From NCBI GenBank assembly GCA_001650895.1, contig LXYH01000023.1, positions 1 to 64,000 of the forward strand: 64,000 bases of DNA, given 5' to 3'. This document shows, piece after piece, positions 29,442-38,666 of this stretch. Position 1 is the first letter of the stretch; the number at the start of each line of letters is the position of its first letter. A program made the position numbers and the translations under genes. The notes beneath the pieces were generated by a model. The model was given only the letters and a program-made list of their open reading frames with translations. It was not told where the DNA came from and ran no database searches. The DNA comes from Rhodobacteraceae bacterium EhC02. Lineage in GTDB: Bacteria; Pseudomonadota; Alphaproteobacteria; Rhodobacterales; Rhodobacteraceae.

Positions 29442-31742
29442 TCAGAACAGGAAATCATCCGCTGTCAGACGTAACGCATCGAAATCGGCAAGGATCACGA
29501 GGTCCGGGCCAGCGGCTGCGGTGCGGATCACGGTGTCCGCGTTGAACTGGGTGATCTGAAGGCCAGAGAATCCTGTGACGCCGGACTGATCCGCGAAGAC
29601 GATCCTGTCCTGTCCCTGTTCGAAGGCCGCGACCACGTCGCGCCCGAAGCCCGGACGAAAGACGAAGTGATCCGCGCCTGCCCCGCCCGACAGCCAGTCG
29701 TTGCCCGCGCCACCCGACAGGGTGTCATTGCCCGGCCCGCCGATCAGGGTGTCATTGCCCGTGCCACCGCGCAGCATGTCATTGCCGCGTTCACCGAAAA
29801 GAAAGACGGCATCGGTCAGGGTGCTTGCATCCAGCGTGTCATTGCCGCTGTAGCCATGGACACGTTCGACCCCGCGCCATCCGGCAAGGTTCAGGTCTAC
29901 GCCTGCGCCCTGGTAGATCTGGGCACGGTCGCTGCCGGTTGTGCCGCTATCCTGCACCCTGTCGAAGGCATCGACCATGTAGAGGTCGGCACCTTCGCCG
30001 CCATCCATCGTATCGGCGCCGGTCCAGCCGATCAGCGTATCGTCGCCCGCCCCGCCGGTCAGCCGGTCATCCCCGGCAAGCCCTGTCAGCGTGTCGTTGC
30101 CCGCCGCGCCATTCAGCGTGTCAGCGCCATTGCCGCCTGTCAGCCTGTCATTTCCAGCGCCGCCCAACCGGGACATCCCGAGAGGTGGCAGTGGTGGCGG
30201 TGCGGGCTGTGTGTCCCCGCCACTGTCGGCCAGCGATCCGACGGGCGCGCGGGTCAGGTTCAGAACCGAGGTCCACAGAACCTCGGTCCGGGACAGTCCC
30301 GTGCCCGAGGCGCTGCGCAGTTCGAGGGTTTCGGTGCAAAACCCCAGTTCCGCGCCCCAGCTGCGGGTGTCGATCCGCAACTGATCAGCCGAGGACAACC
30401 CGACCCAGGCACTGAGGTCCAGACGGTCCTGGCCGGGCTGAAAGTCGGTGATCACATCAGGCGTGCCATCCGCGGTCAGGATGAACATGTCCGCACCAGG
30501 GCCGCCCGTCATGCGGTCGCTGCCCGCGCCATCCATCACGACGTCATGTCCCGCGCCACCGTCGATCGTATCCGCCCCTGCACTGCCTGCAAGGATGTCA
30601 TCCAGTGTGCCGCCCGTCATGGCCTCGGCAGAGGCCGTGCCGATCTGGGTCAGGCCACGGTTCGGCGTATCGACGGCAAGCCGCGTGATGCCGGGTTCGG
30701 TTTCACTTGTCGCAAAGATCCGCAGACCCTGCCCCCTGTCGAACCCGGCGATGCTGGAGACATTGGCAAGAGTTGCGCCGACCGTGTCGGCCATGCTGTC
30801 GAGGTGAAGCAGCCGCCCGCCGGGCAGCAGCAGAAAGGCGGACAGACCGTCATCCGCACCGCCCGCAAGGATGAAACTGCGGTCTCCGACGGTGACCGCC
30901 TCAAGCGTTGTGACGCGATGGAAGCGGGTCGTCAGGTCGTCCAGAACGTGATCGACCGGGGTCAGCGCGCCGCCTGCGCCAACAGAGAAGACGCTGAGCG
31001 AGGAGCTGAGGGTCGAGGCAAGCACGACAAATTGCTCGCCGCCAATCTGCACCGATGCCATGGCTGACGGTGCATCGATGCCAAGGCCCTGCGCGGCGCC
31101 GAATTCCGAGACAGTCCGCAGGGCGCCGCCCTGTTCGACCCGGTGGACCGCCACGGCATCCGCCGTTGCATGGCTGGTCACAAGATAGTCCTGGCCCTGC
31201 ATGGTGATCGCAAGGATGTCGCTGACCCTGTGAGCGGCACCCACCCCTGTTAGGGCAACTGGCTGGGCCGCGAACTGGAGCATGCCTTGCTGGTCCAGCC
31301 GCATCAGCCCGGCGCTGGCGAGGCTTGCGAAGACATAGGGAACCTCGCCGAAGCGGGCCTGGGCGAGGCCGGTGATCTGCCCCAGGTTCTGGCCCGCGGC
31401 ACCGATGGTGGTCATGGTGCCCAGGTCGCCAGAAGGCAGGATCGGAATGGCCGGCAGACCCGTATCGCGCAGGCCCAGCGTGGCCAGAACGGTCTGACCG
31501 CCCGCCTGCAGCAGCGCGAGGTCTGGCGCGATCAGTTGCGCCATGTCGGCCGCTGTCCCCTGGGTCCTGATCAGCCCGCCCGATGTTGCGTCGAAAGCGG
31601 CAAGCCCGCCGCCCGCCCGTGTGGTCGAGACCAGAACACGGCCAGCGGAACCCGCCAGAATTTCCAGATCCGTGATCCCTGTGACAAATCGCGATGTGCC
31701 GCTGCCCAGCACATCGTCGAACGTGATCCGATAAAGACCCAT
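29442..31742 (-). CDS. Secreted RTX (hemolysin-type calcium-binding repeat) protein
   Basis: 766-residue protein. The first about 360 residues have no membrane segment and a repeating beta-strand pattern like a propeller (repeated hydrophobic strand-Gly-Gly units). Three blocks of Gly/Asp nonapeptide RTX repeats follow, at about residues 371-417, 524-586 and 646-696, with units such as GGAGNDRLTGG and GGPGNDTLSGG. These repeats bind calcium and fold after export. The C-terminus ends DADDFLF-like (LTADDFLF), as type I secretion substrates do in Rhodobacterales. No secretion transporter gene lies alongside, so the export partner is elsewhere. Function of the N-terminal part is unknown. Not called a toxin. 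Confidence 0.85.
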   Translation of the reverse strand: MGLYRITFDDVLGSGTSRFVTGITDLEILAGSAGRVLVSTTRAGGGLAAFDATSGGLIRTQGTAADMAQLIAPDLALLQAGGQTVLATLGLRDTGLPAIPILPSGDLGTMTTIGAAGQNLGQITGLAQARFGEVPYVFASLASAGLMRLDQQGMLQFAAQPVALTGVGAAHRVSDILAITMQGQDYLVTSHATADAVAVHRVEQGGALRTVSEFGAAQGLGIDAPSAMASVQIGGEQFVVLASTLSSSLSVFSVGAGGALTPVDHVLDDLTTRFHRVTTLEAVTVGDRSFILAGGADDGLSAFLLLPGGRLLHLDSMADTVGATLANVSSIAGFDRGQGLRIFATSETEPGITRLAVDTPNRGLTQIGTASAEAMTGGTLDDILAGSAGADTIDGGAGHDVVMDGAGSDRMTGGPGADMFILTADGTPDVITDFQPGQDRLDLSAWVGLSSADQLRIDTRSWGAELGFCTETLELRSASGTGLSRTEVLWTSVLNLTRAPVGSLADSGGDTQPAPPPLPPLGMSRLGGAGNDRLTGGNGADTLNGAAGNDTLTGLAGDDRLTGGAGDDTLIGWTGADTMDGGEGADLYMVDAFDRVQDSGTTGSDRAQIYQGAGVDLNLAGWRGVERVHGYSGNDTLDASTLTDAVFLFGERGNDMLRGGTGNDTLIGGPGNDTLSGGAGNDWLSGGAGADHFVFRPGFGRDVVAAFEQGQDRIVFADQSGVTGFSGLQITQFNADTVIRTAAAGPDLVILADFDALRLTADDFLF

Positions 31743-31914
31743 CCCACACTCCCCCGGCCCCCCGGCCGTTTACTCACCACGGTCAAGATGGAAGGGTGGC
31801 GGTTAAGGCGGGCTTGCGGGACTGTGGCCAAAGCGGGGCATTTGGACAGGATTTTACCGGATGACCCAGCGGCTGCCCTGCCTGCCGGTGTTGGCGCGGG
31901 GCCGTTCCGGCGGC

Positions 31915-33834
31915 TCAGGCGATTCGCGAGGGATCGATCTTTGTTGCGACATCCTGCGTCTCGCTGCCGCTTTCGGCGCGTTCGACCCAGCGCCTGAGCA
32001 GGGCGTTCATGCTGTCCATGTCGCGCGTTTCGATCCCCAGGCGCAGCGACTGCATCAAGGACGCCATTTCGATCTCGGACAGGTGGGATTCCTGCGCGCG
32101 CATGATCTTGGGGTGCGGTGTCGTGAGCATGTCCGAGCCGATCAGCAGTTCTTCATGAAGTTTCTCGCCAGGGCGCAGACCGGTCACCACGATTTCGATA
32201 TCGCCGTTCGGGTTGTCGGCATCCCGTACCGTATGGCCCGAGGCTTCGATCATCTGTCGGGCGACCTTTCGGATCGGAACCGGTGCGCCCATGTCCAGAA
32301 CAAAGACATCCCCCCCGCGCGAGAATGCCCCGGCGACCAGCACCAGCCGCACAGCCTCGGACAGGGTCATGAAATAGCGCGTCACATCGTCATGGGTCAG
32401 GGTCACCGGACCGCCCCGCGCGATCTGTTCCTGAAACAGCGGGATGACGGACCCCGATGATCCCATGACATTTCCAAAACGGACGATCGAGAACTGTGTC
32501 GTCGTCGAACGTGTCGCAAGATCCTGCAGGATCAGTTCGGCAAGCCGCTTGGAACAGCCCATCAAGCCCACGGGTCTGACCGCCTTGTCGGTCGAAATCA
32601 GCGTGAAGCGTTCCACATGTGCGGCACGCGCCGCATCGGCCAGCACCTTCGTGCCAAGGACGTTATTGCGCAGGCCTTCGATTCCGTTGGCTTGTACCAG
32701 CGGCACATGCTTGTAGGCGGCCGCGTGCAGGATCACCTCGACATCATGTGCGGCAAGGGTATGGCGCACCAGGGAAGCCTCGCAGACCGAGCCGAGGACG
32801 GGCACGATGTCCACGGGTCCTGAAATCTCGGCCAGTTCCTGCGTGATCCGGTAGAGCGAGAGTTCGCAGTGATCCAGCAGGATCAACCGCGCCGGTCCGG
32901 CCTGCAGCAGCTGGCGGCAAAGTTCCGATCCGATGGACCCGCCGGCCCCGGTGATCAGGATATTGCGCCCGGTATAGGTGTCGCGCACGCCGGGCAGTTC
33001 ATCTTCCATCCGGTTGCGGCCCAGCAGGTCGGACAATCTGACCGGCGGAATCTGGCGGGCCAGTGCGCCCGGGCGCACAAGGTCGGCGAAGGATGGAAGG
33101 ATGTGCACATCGCAGCCGCTGTTTTTCAGGCGGCTGGCGATTCGGCCCTGTATGGACTGGCTGACCGAGGGCATGGCCAGAACGATGGTGTCGATCGCCT
33201 TGCTGCGCAGCAGATGATCCATGTCAGCCGGGGGATAGACCGTCAGCCCGCCGATCCTGAGGCTTTGCAAGGCGGGATTGTCATCGACGAAGGCGACTGT
33301 CTGCACTTCGATATCGGTGGCAAGTGCCGCCGCCAGCTGCTGGCCGGTCTGGCCGGCCCCGTAGATCAGCACCCGCTTGCGCATCTTCTGTTGCTTGTAG
33401 ATCTGCATCAGCACGGCCTTCAGGATCAGCCGCGCCCCGACGGTCATGATCAGGAAAACCATCGACAGCACCGGAAAGACGCCAAAGGGCAGAAGCCCGC
33501 CCGCCATCTTGTCGACCAGCATGGCCGCCGCACCCAGCGCCATCCCGATCGAGGACGAATTCAGCAGGCTGGACAGCTGATAGGCGTTCAGCTTCACCCG
33601 GTCGAGGCCAAGGTAGACGGTCATGACGCAGGTCAAACCCATCGCCGCGACCACATGCGGCGCAAGACCGCCCGCGCCATAGGGCTGCGACAGCCCGCCC
33701 GTCACAAGAAGGATCGCCAGCAAGAGACCAAGCGCCGCAGCCGCTGCATCCAGGCAAAGCAGAATGAACCGCTTCTGCTGCCTGGTCAGCGATATGCAGA
33801 ATTTCAGGATTTCTTGACGCACTTGCCGATCCAA
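31915..33834 (-). CDS. Membrane-bound nucleotide-sugar dehydratase/epimerase (CapD/WbpM/FlaA1-like)
   Basis: 639-residue protein of the large WbpM/PglF/CapD-type family, which converts UDP-sugars (often UDP-GlcNAc to a 4-keto-6-deoxy sugar) for capsule or O-antigen synthesis. The N-terminal part has four hydrophobic segments, then a CoA-binding-like Rossmann segment (RVLIYGAGQTGQQLAAAL). The SDR domain starts at about residue 290 (ILITGAGGSIGSELCRQL). The catalytic region is STDKAVRPVGLMGCSKRLAE, with Met in place of the usual active-site Tyr, as known in this subfamily. It is downstream of the sugar transferase gene, on the same strand. Confidence 0.9.
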   Translation of the reverse strand: MDRQVRQEILKFCISLTRQQKRFILLCLDAAAAALGLLLAILLVTGGLSQPYGAGGLAPHVVAAMGLTCVMTVYLGLDRVKLNAYQLSSLLNSSSIGMALGAAAMLVDKMAGGLLPFGVFPVLSMVFLIMTVGARLILKAVLMQIYKQQKMRKRVLIYGAGQTGQQLAAALATDIEVQTVAFVDDNPALQSLRIGGLTVYPPADMDHLLRSKAIDTIVLAMPSVSQSIQGRIASRLKNSGCDVHILPSFADLVRPGALARQIPPVRLSDLLGRNRMEDELPGVRDTYTGRNILITGAGGSIGSELCRQLLQAGPARLILLDHCELSLYRITQELAEISGPVDIVPVLGSVCEASLVRHTLAAHDVEVILHAAAYKHVPLVQANGIEGLRNNVLGTKVLADAARAAHVERFTLISTDKAVRPVGLMGCSKRLAELILQDLATRSTTTQFSIVRFGNVMGSSGSVIPLFQEQIARGGPVTLTHDDVTRYFMTLSEAVRLVLVAGAFSRGGDVFVLDMGAPVPIRKVARQMIEASGHTVRDADNPNGDIEIVVTGLRPGEKLHEELLIGSDMLTTPHPKIMRAQESHLSEIEMASLMQSLRLGIETRDMDSMNALLRRWVERAESGSETQDVATKIDPSRIA

Positions 33835-34041
33835 TCAAAACGCGGATCAACGAAGGTGCGGCCGTCTTGTGCGGCAACCGGCCCCGACATGCCGGTTCAC
33901 AAGGCGGATCTTCCTGATCCAGAACTCATAAAAACCACTGGACTGCCAAACCCGAAAAACGATTGGCCGGCAGTCTTCGTCAGGCCCTCACATCACATCT
34001 ACCCCACATATTCCATATTAATGTGACATCATATGGTGCCT

Positions 34042-34650
34042 TCAAGGTAAAAAGAATCTGAAGGCGGTCGCCAATATAAGCCGGAAATCCAGACAGATGC
34101 CTCTTTTTTCGGCGTAGATCAGATCCAGCCGCGCCTTTCTGGGAACACAGCGGCGGGTATAGACCTCTTCGGTTTCTTGCGGGGTGGCACAGTTTTTCAG
34201 CAACCGTTCTTCGGTCCGGTGATAGACGAGCGTGGCAAGGCCGGTCAGGCCGGGGCGCTGTTTCAGGACCTCGGCATAGAGAGAGGGGAACAGTTCGACA
34301 TAGCGGCGCAACGGGGGTCTGGGGCCGACAAGGCTGATGTCGCCCCGCATGATATTGACCAGTTGCGGGATCTCGTCCAGCCGGGTCCGGCGCAGGATAT
34401 GGCCCATGCGCGTGATCCTGTCCGACTTGTCGCCACCTGACACGCCCACATCGCCGGCAACGGGGCGCATGGTGCGGAATTTCCACAGGTGAAAGCTGAT
34501 GTCAGGCGTCTTCATGCGTTCGGAGACGTGGAACACGGGTCGCCCGTCGACCAGCAGGATCATCAGGGCGATCACCAGCGCCACGGGCCACAGAACCAGC
34601 GCCAGAAGCCCCGCGACCAGCAGATCAAAGCCGCGTTTTGCGGGGTTCAT
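34042..34650 (-). CDS. Initiating bacterial sugar transferase (undecaprenyl-phosphate)
   Basis: 202-residue polyisoprenyl-phosphate hexose-1-phosphate transferase, the enzyme that starts assembly of an exopolysaccharide or glycan on undecaprenyl phosphate. One N-terminal hydrophobic region (LLVAGLLALVLWPVALVIAL), then KFRTMRP, LRRTRLDEIPQLVNIMRGD, and SLVGPRPPL, the conserved core. Start chosen at MNPAKRGFDLL; the longer frame overlaps the upstream gene. ATG overlaps the stop of the epimerase gene (ATGA), so the pair is translationally coupled. Confidence 0.92.
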   Translation of the reverse strand: MNPAKRGFDLLVAGLLALVLWPVALVIALMILLVDGRPVFHVSERMKTPDISFHLWKFRTMRPVAGDVGVSGGDKSDRITRMGHILRRTRLDEIPQLVNIMRGDISLVGPRPPLRRYVELFPSLYAEVLKQRPGLTGLATLVYHRTEERLLKNCATPQETEEVYTRRCVPRKARLDLIYAEKRGICLDFRLILATAFRFFLP

Positions 34651-35525
34651 CGCGTCACCCCCCAAGCGGGCGACCAGCCTGCCATCAAATCGGGGGCTGC
34701 GGCGCTGATGTCGGTCTGCCCGATGCATCGGCGCAGGCGGGATGTGTCCAGTTCAACCAGCGGCACGGCGGTGGCGGGTGCTGGACGCCAGGCCAGATCA
34801 AGCCCGGCATGGCGCACAAGGTCGGCCATGTCCGTCGCGCCGGTCGCCGCAAGGTTGATCACGCGGGGCAGCGCGTGCGATGGGCCATCGACAAGCCATG
34901 CGATGGATCGCGCCAGGCCTGCCGCGGACAGAAAGCTGCGGCGCGGCCCTGTCCCGTCCGCGAATCGGTCAAGCGTGACCGCGGTGCCGTCTTGGCTGGC
35001 CTGCGCCATCGCCCGCGACAGGCTGTCGGCGCCGATCACGTTGCCGATGCGCATGACGATGTTCCACGGCCCCTTCGGATCGCGGTCCTGTTCGGCGGCG
35101 ATGGCCTGTTCCATGTCCAGTTTGGCCTGTCCATAGGCGTTGATCGGTGCGGGGATATCGGTTTCGGCCAGAGGGTCGGGACCCGGTCGATAGACCGCCG
35201 CGCTGGAACAATGCAGAACCCGGTCGGCACCGGTTGCGCGGGCAATTCCGATCGCGCGCAGGGCCAGTTCGGTGTTGTCGCCAAGCGCGTCTGGCCTGTC
35301 TGCACGCACCCCCCAGAGCGCCACGACGGCGCGGGTGCGCGGAAGCCTGCGGGTCAGCGCGGACAGATCGTCCCGGGCAGACCAGTCAAGCACCGGGACA
35401 GCACCCCGGTGGCGGGCCTGCCAGGTCACATCCTGCCTGTCGCGCCAATGGTGGCGCAGCAGCTTTCCCAATTGTCCGGTGCTGCCCAGCACAAGAACCG
35501 GTGCATCGTGTCTTTGATGCGTCAT
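34647..35525 (-). CDS. NAD-dependent epimerase/dehydratase family protein
   Basis: 292-residue extended SDR protein with N-terminal Rossmann motif VLVLGSTGQLGKLLRHH, catalytic Ser and YxxxK (SSAAVYRPG and INAYGQAKLDMEQAI). Such enzymes modify nucleotide-activated sugars; the exact substrate is not visible. Start at ATG 35525 (MTHQRHD); an in-frame GTG lies one codon earlier. It is the first gene of a three-gene leftward group with the sugar transferase and the CapD-like protein, and is divergent from the Wza-like gene. Confidence 0.83.
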   Translation of the reverse strand: MTHQRHDAPVLVLGSTGQLGKLLRHHWRDRQDVTWQARHRGAVPVLDWSARDDLSALTRRLPRTRAVVALWGVRADRPDALGDNTELALRAIGIARATGADRVLHCSSAAVYRPGPDPLAETDIPAPINAYGQAKLDMEQAIAAEQDRDPKGPWNIVMRIGNVIGADSLSRAMAQASQDGTAVTLDRFADGTGPRRSFLSAAGLARSIAWLVDGPSHALPRVINLAATGATDMADLVRHAGLDLAWRPAPATAVPLVELDTSRLRRCIGQTDISAAAPDLMAGWSPAWGVTR

Positions 35526-35627
35526 CACCCATACTCAAGGCACACTCGTTACATTAGGCCTGTCTAACATCTGCCCATGGTTATAGAAAGCGGGTTGACG
35601 TTCGCCTGTGCCGTTGTGGAGAGTTGT

Positions 35628-36743
35628 GTGGTGGTTGGTTCCTTGAGGTTGATCGCGGCTGTGCTGGCCTGTTTGTCCATCTCCGGCTGCACGCTGCCCA
35701 GGGGGGCGGCCCTGACCGGGGAAATCCTGCGCGAACAGCAAAGCGACACGCCCACGTTCCAGATCGTGCCGGTGACCCGCGCAAACCTGCCGGGGATCGC
35801 GGGCTGGCCCGTCACGGGCTGGTCGGGCGGCTATCGCTGGCTGGACGCGACGCGCGGCCCTGACAGCCCGCTGGTGCGTCAGGGGGACAGTATCGACCTG
35901 GTGATCTGGGACAGCCAGGAGAATTCGCTTCTGACCTCGCAGGCCGAGAACCGCGTGGTGCTGAACGGGATATCCGTATCGCCAGAGGGCCATATCTTCG
36001 TGCCCTATCTGGATGAGATCGGCATTGCCGGGCTGACCCCCGACCAGGCGCGGCGCAAGATCCAGGATGCGCTGATGCCGATCGTGCCGTCGGCGCAGGT
36101 GCAGCTGGCGGTGACCGGCGGGCGACAAAGCTCGGTCGATCTGGTCGCGGGGGTGGCGCGACCGGGAACCTATCCCTTGCCTGACCGGAACCACACGATC
36201 CTGTCGGTGATCGCCGCGGGTGGCGGTATCAGCCCGGGGTTGCGCAATCCGCTGGTCCGGGTGATCCGCGAGGGCCGCAGCTATGAAATCCGGGCCGATC
36301 GCCTGTTTTCCGAAGCGGCCCGCAACGCGGTTCTGCGCGGGGGCGACAAGATCGTGATCGAAGAGGACAGCCGCTATTTCACCTCGCTAGGGGCGACGGG
36401 GACCGAACGCCTGATCCATTTCGAGAAGGAGGACATCACCGCGCTTGAGGCCTTGTCGATCATTGGCGGGCTGACGGACAGCCGCGCCAATCCCAAGGGG
36501 GTGATCATCCTGCGCGATTTCAAACCGTCCCAGGTGCGAACGGATGGCCGCGGGCCAAGCCAGGCGCAGGTGATCTATACCTTCGATCTGACCACGGCGG
36601 ACGGACTTTTCGCGGCTAGGGGGTTCCGGGTGAATCCAAGGGACACGGTTCTTGCGACCGAATCCCCCGTCACCTCGGCGCAGACGGTCGTGGGGCTGCT
36701 GGGCTCTCTTGTCGGGCTGGCGGGGCGGGTCGGCAGTTTCTGA
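35628..36743 (+). CDS. Polysaccharide export lipoprotein (Wza/GfcE-like)
   Basis: About 371-residue outer-membrane polysaccharide export protein. A lipoprotein signal is evident (LRLIAAVLACLSISGC), with the lipidated Cys. The PF02563-type domain contains LVRQGDSIDLVIWDS and ISVSPEGHIFVPYLDEIGIAG; SLBB-like domains follow (ARPGTYPLPDRNHTILSVIA and RLIHFEKEDITALEALSI). The start is uncertain: GTG 35628 follows GGAGAG by 5 bp and gives a normal lipoprotein signal; ATG 35577 would add 17 residues and has no visible ribosome-binding site. It is divergent from the three sugar genes and probably exports their product. Confidence 0.86.
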   Translation: MVVGSLRLIAAVLACLSISGCTLPRGAALTGEILREQQSDTPTFQIVPVTRANLPGIAGWPVTGWSGGYRWLDATRGPDSPLVRQGDSIDLVIWDSQENSLLTSQAENRVVLNGISVSPEGHIFVPYLDEIGIAGLTPDQARRKIQDALMPIVPSAQVQLAVTGGRQSSVDLVAGVARPGTYPLPDRNHTILSVIAAGGGISPGLRNPLVRVIREGRSYEIRADRLFSEAARNAVLRGGDKIVIEEDSRYFTSLGATGTERLIHFEKEDITALEALSIIGGLTDSRANPKGVIILRDFKPSQVRTDGRGPSQAQVIYTFDLTTADGLFAARGFRVNPRDTVLATESPVTSAQTVVGLLGSLVGLAGRVGSF

Positions 36744-36814
36744 CCGCGCAGACGCGCGGCAACGCCGGCCATGCCTTCGAGCTTGCGGGACAACGTTGTG
36801 CGGGAAAGTATCAC

Positions 36815-36891
36815 TGGTCGGGCTGAGAGGATTCGAACCTCCGACCCCCTGCTCCCGAAGCAGGTGCGCTACCAGGCTGCGCTACAGCCCG
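36815..36891 (-). tRNA. tRNA-Pro (CGG)
   Basis: 77-nt tRNA on the minus strand, CCA encoded (TGG at 36815-36817 on the plus strand). The acceptor stem is CGGGCTG/CAGCCCG. The anticodon arm is CCTGC-TTCGGGA-GCAGG, so the anticodon is CGG, decoding CCG. The T arm contains GGTTCGAATCC. It lies between the Wza-like gene and the Na/Pi cotransporter gene, in the opposite orientation to both. Confidence 0.97.
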
Positions 36892-37043
36892 ACCGTGAGA
36901 CAGGCGCTTAAACCCGTCGCAGTGGATTTGCAAGGGTGGAGTTGCGCCCATGTCCGGGGGATCGCATGCCGGGCAGGGGGGCTTGCCGATGTGCCCTTGT
37001 CGTCCCATTCTGGCAGCAGGGGGCGGGAGATGGTGAAACCTCG

Positions 37044-38666
37044 ATGACTGGCGGCCTCATGACGATCCTTGGCGGGATCGGGATGTTCCTGTTCGGCATG
37101 AAGATCATGACGGATGCGCTGCGCGAGGCCGCAGGCAGCCGGTTGCGCCACCTTCTGTCGCAGTTCACCACGACACCGCTGGCGGGCGTGCTGACCGGGA
37201 CGGCGGCTACGGCGGTGGTGCAATCCTCAAGTGCGACGACGGTGATGACCATCGGCTTTGTCGGGGCTGGTCTGCTGAGCTTTCCGCAGGCGCTGGGCGT
37301 GATCTACGGGGCCAATATCGGGACCACGGTCACCGGATGGATCGTGACCCTGTTCGGGTTCAAGCTGAAACTGGGCAGCCTGGCCTTGCCGGCGCTGTTC
37401 GGGGCCAGCCTTCTGGCCTTGCTGGGGCAAGGCGGCTGGGCGCGGCTGGGGCGGGTTCTGGCCGGGCTGTGCCTGCTGTTCATCGGGCTGGACATGATGC
37501 AGGCCGGGGCGGCTGGGTTCGGCGATCGGTTGACGCCCCAGACCCTGCCGCAAGGCGGTTTGCTGGGGGATCTGCAACTGGTGCTGCTGGGGCTGGCGGT
37601 GACGGTGGTGATGCAATCGTCCAGCGCCGCGATGGCGGTGGCCCTTGTGCTGCTGGGCAGTGGCGGCATCAGTTTCGAGCAGGCGGCCGCGATGGTAATC
37701 GGGATGAACCTTGGCACGACGGTGACGGCGATTCTGGCCAGCGTGGGCGGTTCGGTGACCATGCGGCAGACGGCCCTGGCCAATCTTCTGTTCAACGCAG
37801 GAACCGCGCTGCTGGCCTATCCGCTGCTGGTGCTGGGTGGTCCGGTGCTGACCCGGGCCGCCGATGCCGCCGGAGAGACCACGGCGCTGGTGCTGTTTCA
37901 CACCGGGTTCAACCTCGCCGGTGCGCTGATGTTCCTGCCCTTCACGGCGGCCTTTGCGCGCCGGGTCGAACGGATGGTGCCTGACCGTTCCGCACGGGTC
38001 AGGCCCGGCGGGCTTGACCTGGCGCTGGATCCCGCGCTGCTGAAGGATGAAGGTGCCGCCATGGATGCCGTGCAGACCGCTTTGGGCCGTGTGGCGCGGC
38101 ATGTCTTTGCGGCGCTGGGGCGTGCGCTGGCACCGGTTTCGGACATGCGGGGCCTTGCGACCGTCGAAGATGTTGCCCGCCCTGCGCTGGCCGAGATCGA
38201 GGACTATGTCACCCGGATCAACCTGCCGGATGGCAAGCCCGCCGAGCGTGACCGCTATGGTGCGCTGCTGCATCAGGCGGATCACCTGGAGCGATTGATC
38301 AAACGGCTGGAACGCCGTTCGGTGGTGCCTGTGCTGCTGTCGGATCCGGCCTTGTCGCGGCTGTCCCGCACCTTGGGGGCGACCTTGCGCCGTGCTGCCG
38401 ATCCGGCGGTCGATGGGCTGGAAGCCGACCGCCTGCGGCGCCTTGCGCAGCGGATCGAGGGGCGGACCCGGCAACATCGGCGCGCGACATTGCTGCATGA
38501 GCATGTCGGGCTGATCAGCGTGGCCGAGATGTTTGACAGGACGGATGCGATGCGCTGGCTGCGCCGGGTCGCCGAACACACAGCGCGCATCGCGCATTAC
38601 AACGGCTGGATGCCGGGTGTGACGGACAGGCAGGCCCCGGACGCGCCGGGGCCTGCCATGACGTGA
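37044..38666 (+). CDS. Na/Pi cotransporter family protein
   Basis: 540-residue member of the Na+/phosphate cotransporter (PNaS/NptA) family. Two repeats carry the family QSSS motifs: VVQSSSATTVMTIGF and VVMQSSSAAMAVALV. The second half also has GMNLGTTVTAILASVGGS. The C-terminal about 200 residues (from VRPGGLDLALDPALL) are cytoplasmic and helical, like the PhoU-type tail often seen in bacterial members. Start at MTGGLMTILGG, after which the membrane segments begin. Converges with leuB; the stop codons touch. Confidence 0.92.
   Translation: MTGGLMTILGGIGMFLFGMKIMTDALREAAGSRLRHLLSQFTTTPLAGVLTGTAATAVVQSSSATTVMTIGFVGAGLLSFPQALGVIYGANIGTTVTGWIVTLFGFKLKLGSLALPALFGASLLALLGQGGWARLGRVLAGLCLLFIGLDMMQAGAAGFGDRLTPQTLPQGGLLGDLQLVLLGLAVTVVMQSSSAAMAVALVLLGSGGISFEQAAAMVIGMNLGTTVTAILASVGGSVTMRQTALANLLFNAGTALLAYPLLVLGGPVLTRAADAAGETTALVLFHTGFNLAGALMFLPFTAAFARRVERMVPDRSARVRPGGLDLALDPALLKDEGAAMDAVQTALGRVARHVFAALGRALAPVSDMRGLATVEDVARPALAEIEDYVTRINLPDGKPAERDRYGALLHQADHLERLIKRLERRSVVPVLLSDPALSRLSRTLGATLRRAADPAVDGLEADRLRRLAQRIEGRTRQHRRATLLHEHVGLISVAEMFDRTDAMRWLRRVAEHTARIAHYNGWMPGVTDRQAPDAPGPAMT
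38629..38657. repeat. 12-bp perfect inverted repeat at Na/Pi cotransporter-leuB convergence
   Basis: GGCAGGCCCCGG (38629-38640) and CCGGGGCCTGCC (38646-38657) are separated by ACGCG. It falls in the last codons of the cotransporter gene, 10 bp before the leuB stop. The stem is very stable but has no T-run, so it could act as a factor-dependent or pause-type terminator in both directions. Confidence 0.6.

Noticed and set aside
29690-30170. CRISPR-like or tandem-repeat DNA array
   Set aside because: The periodicity comes from 27-bp units coding for Gly/Asp RTX nonapeptides in the secreted protein; units are degenerate and lack spacers.
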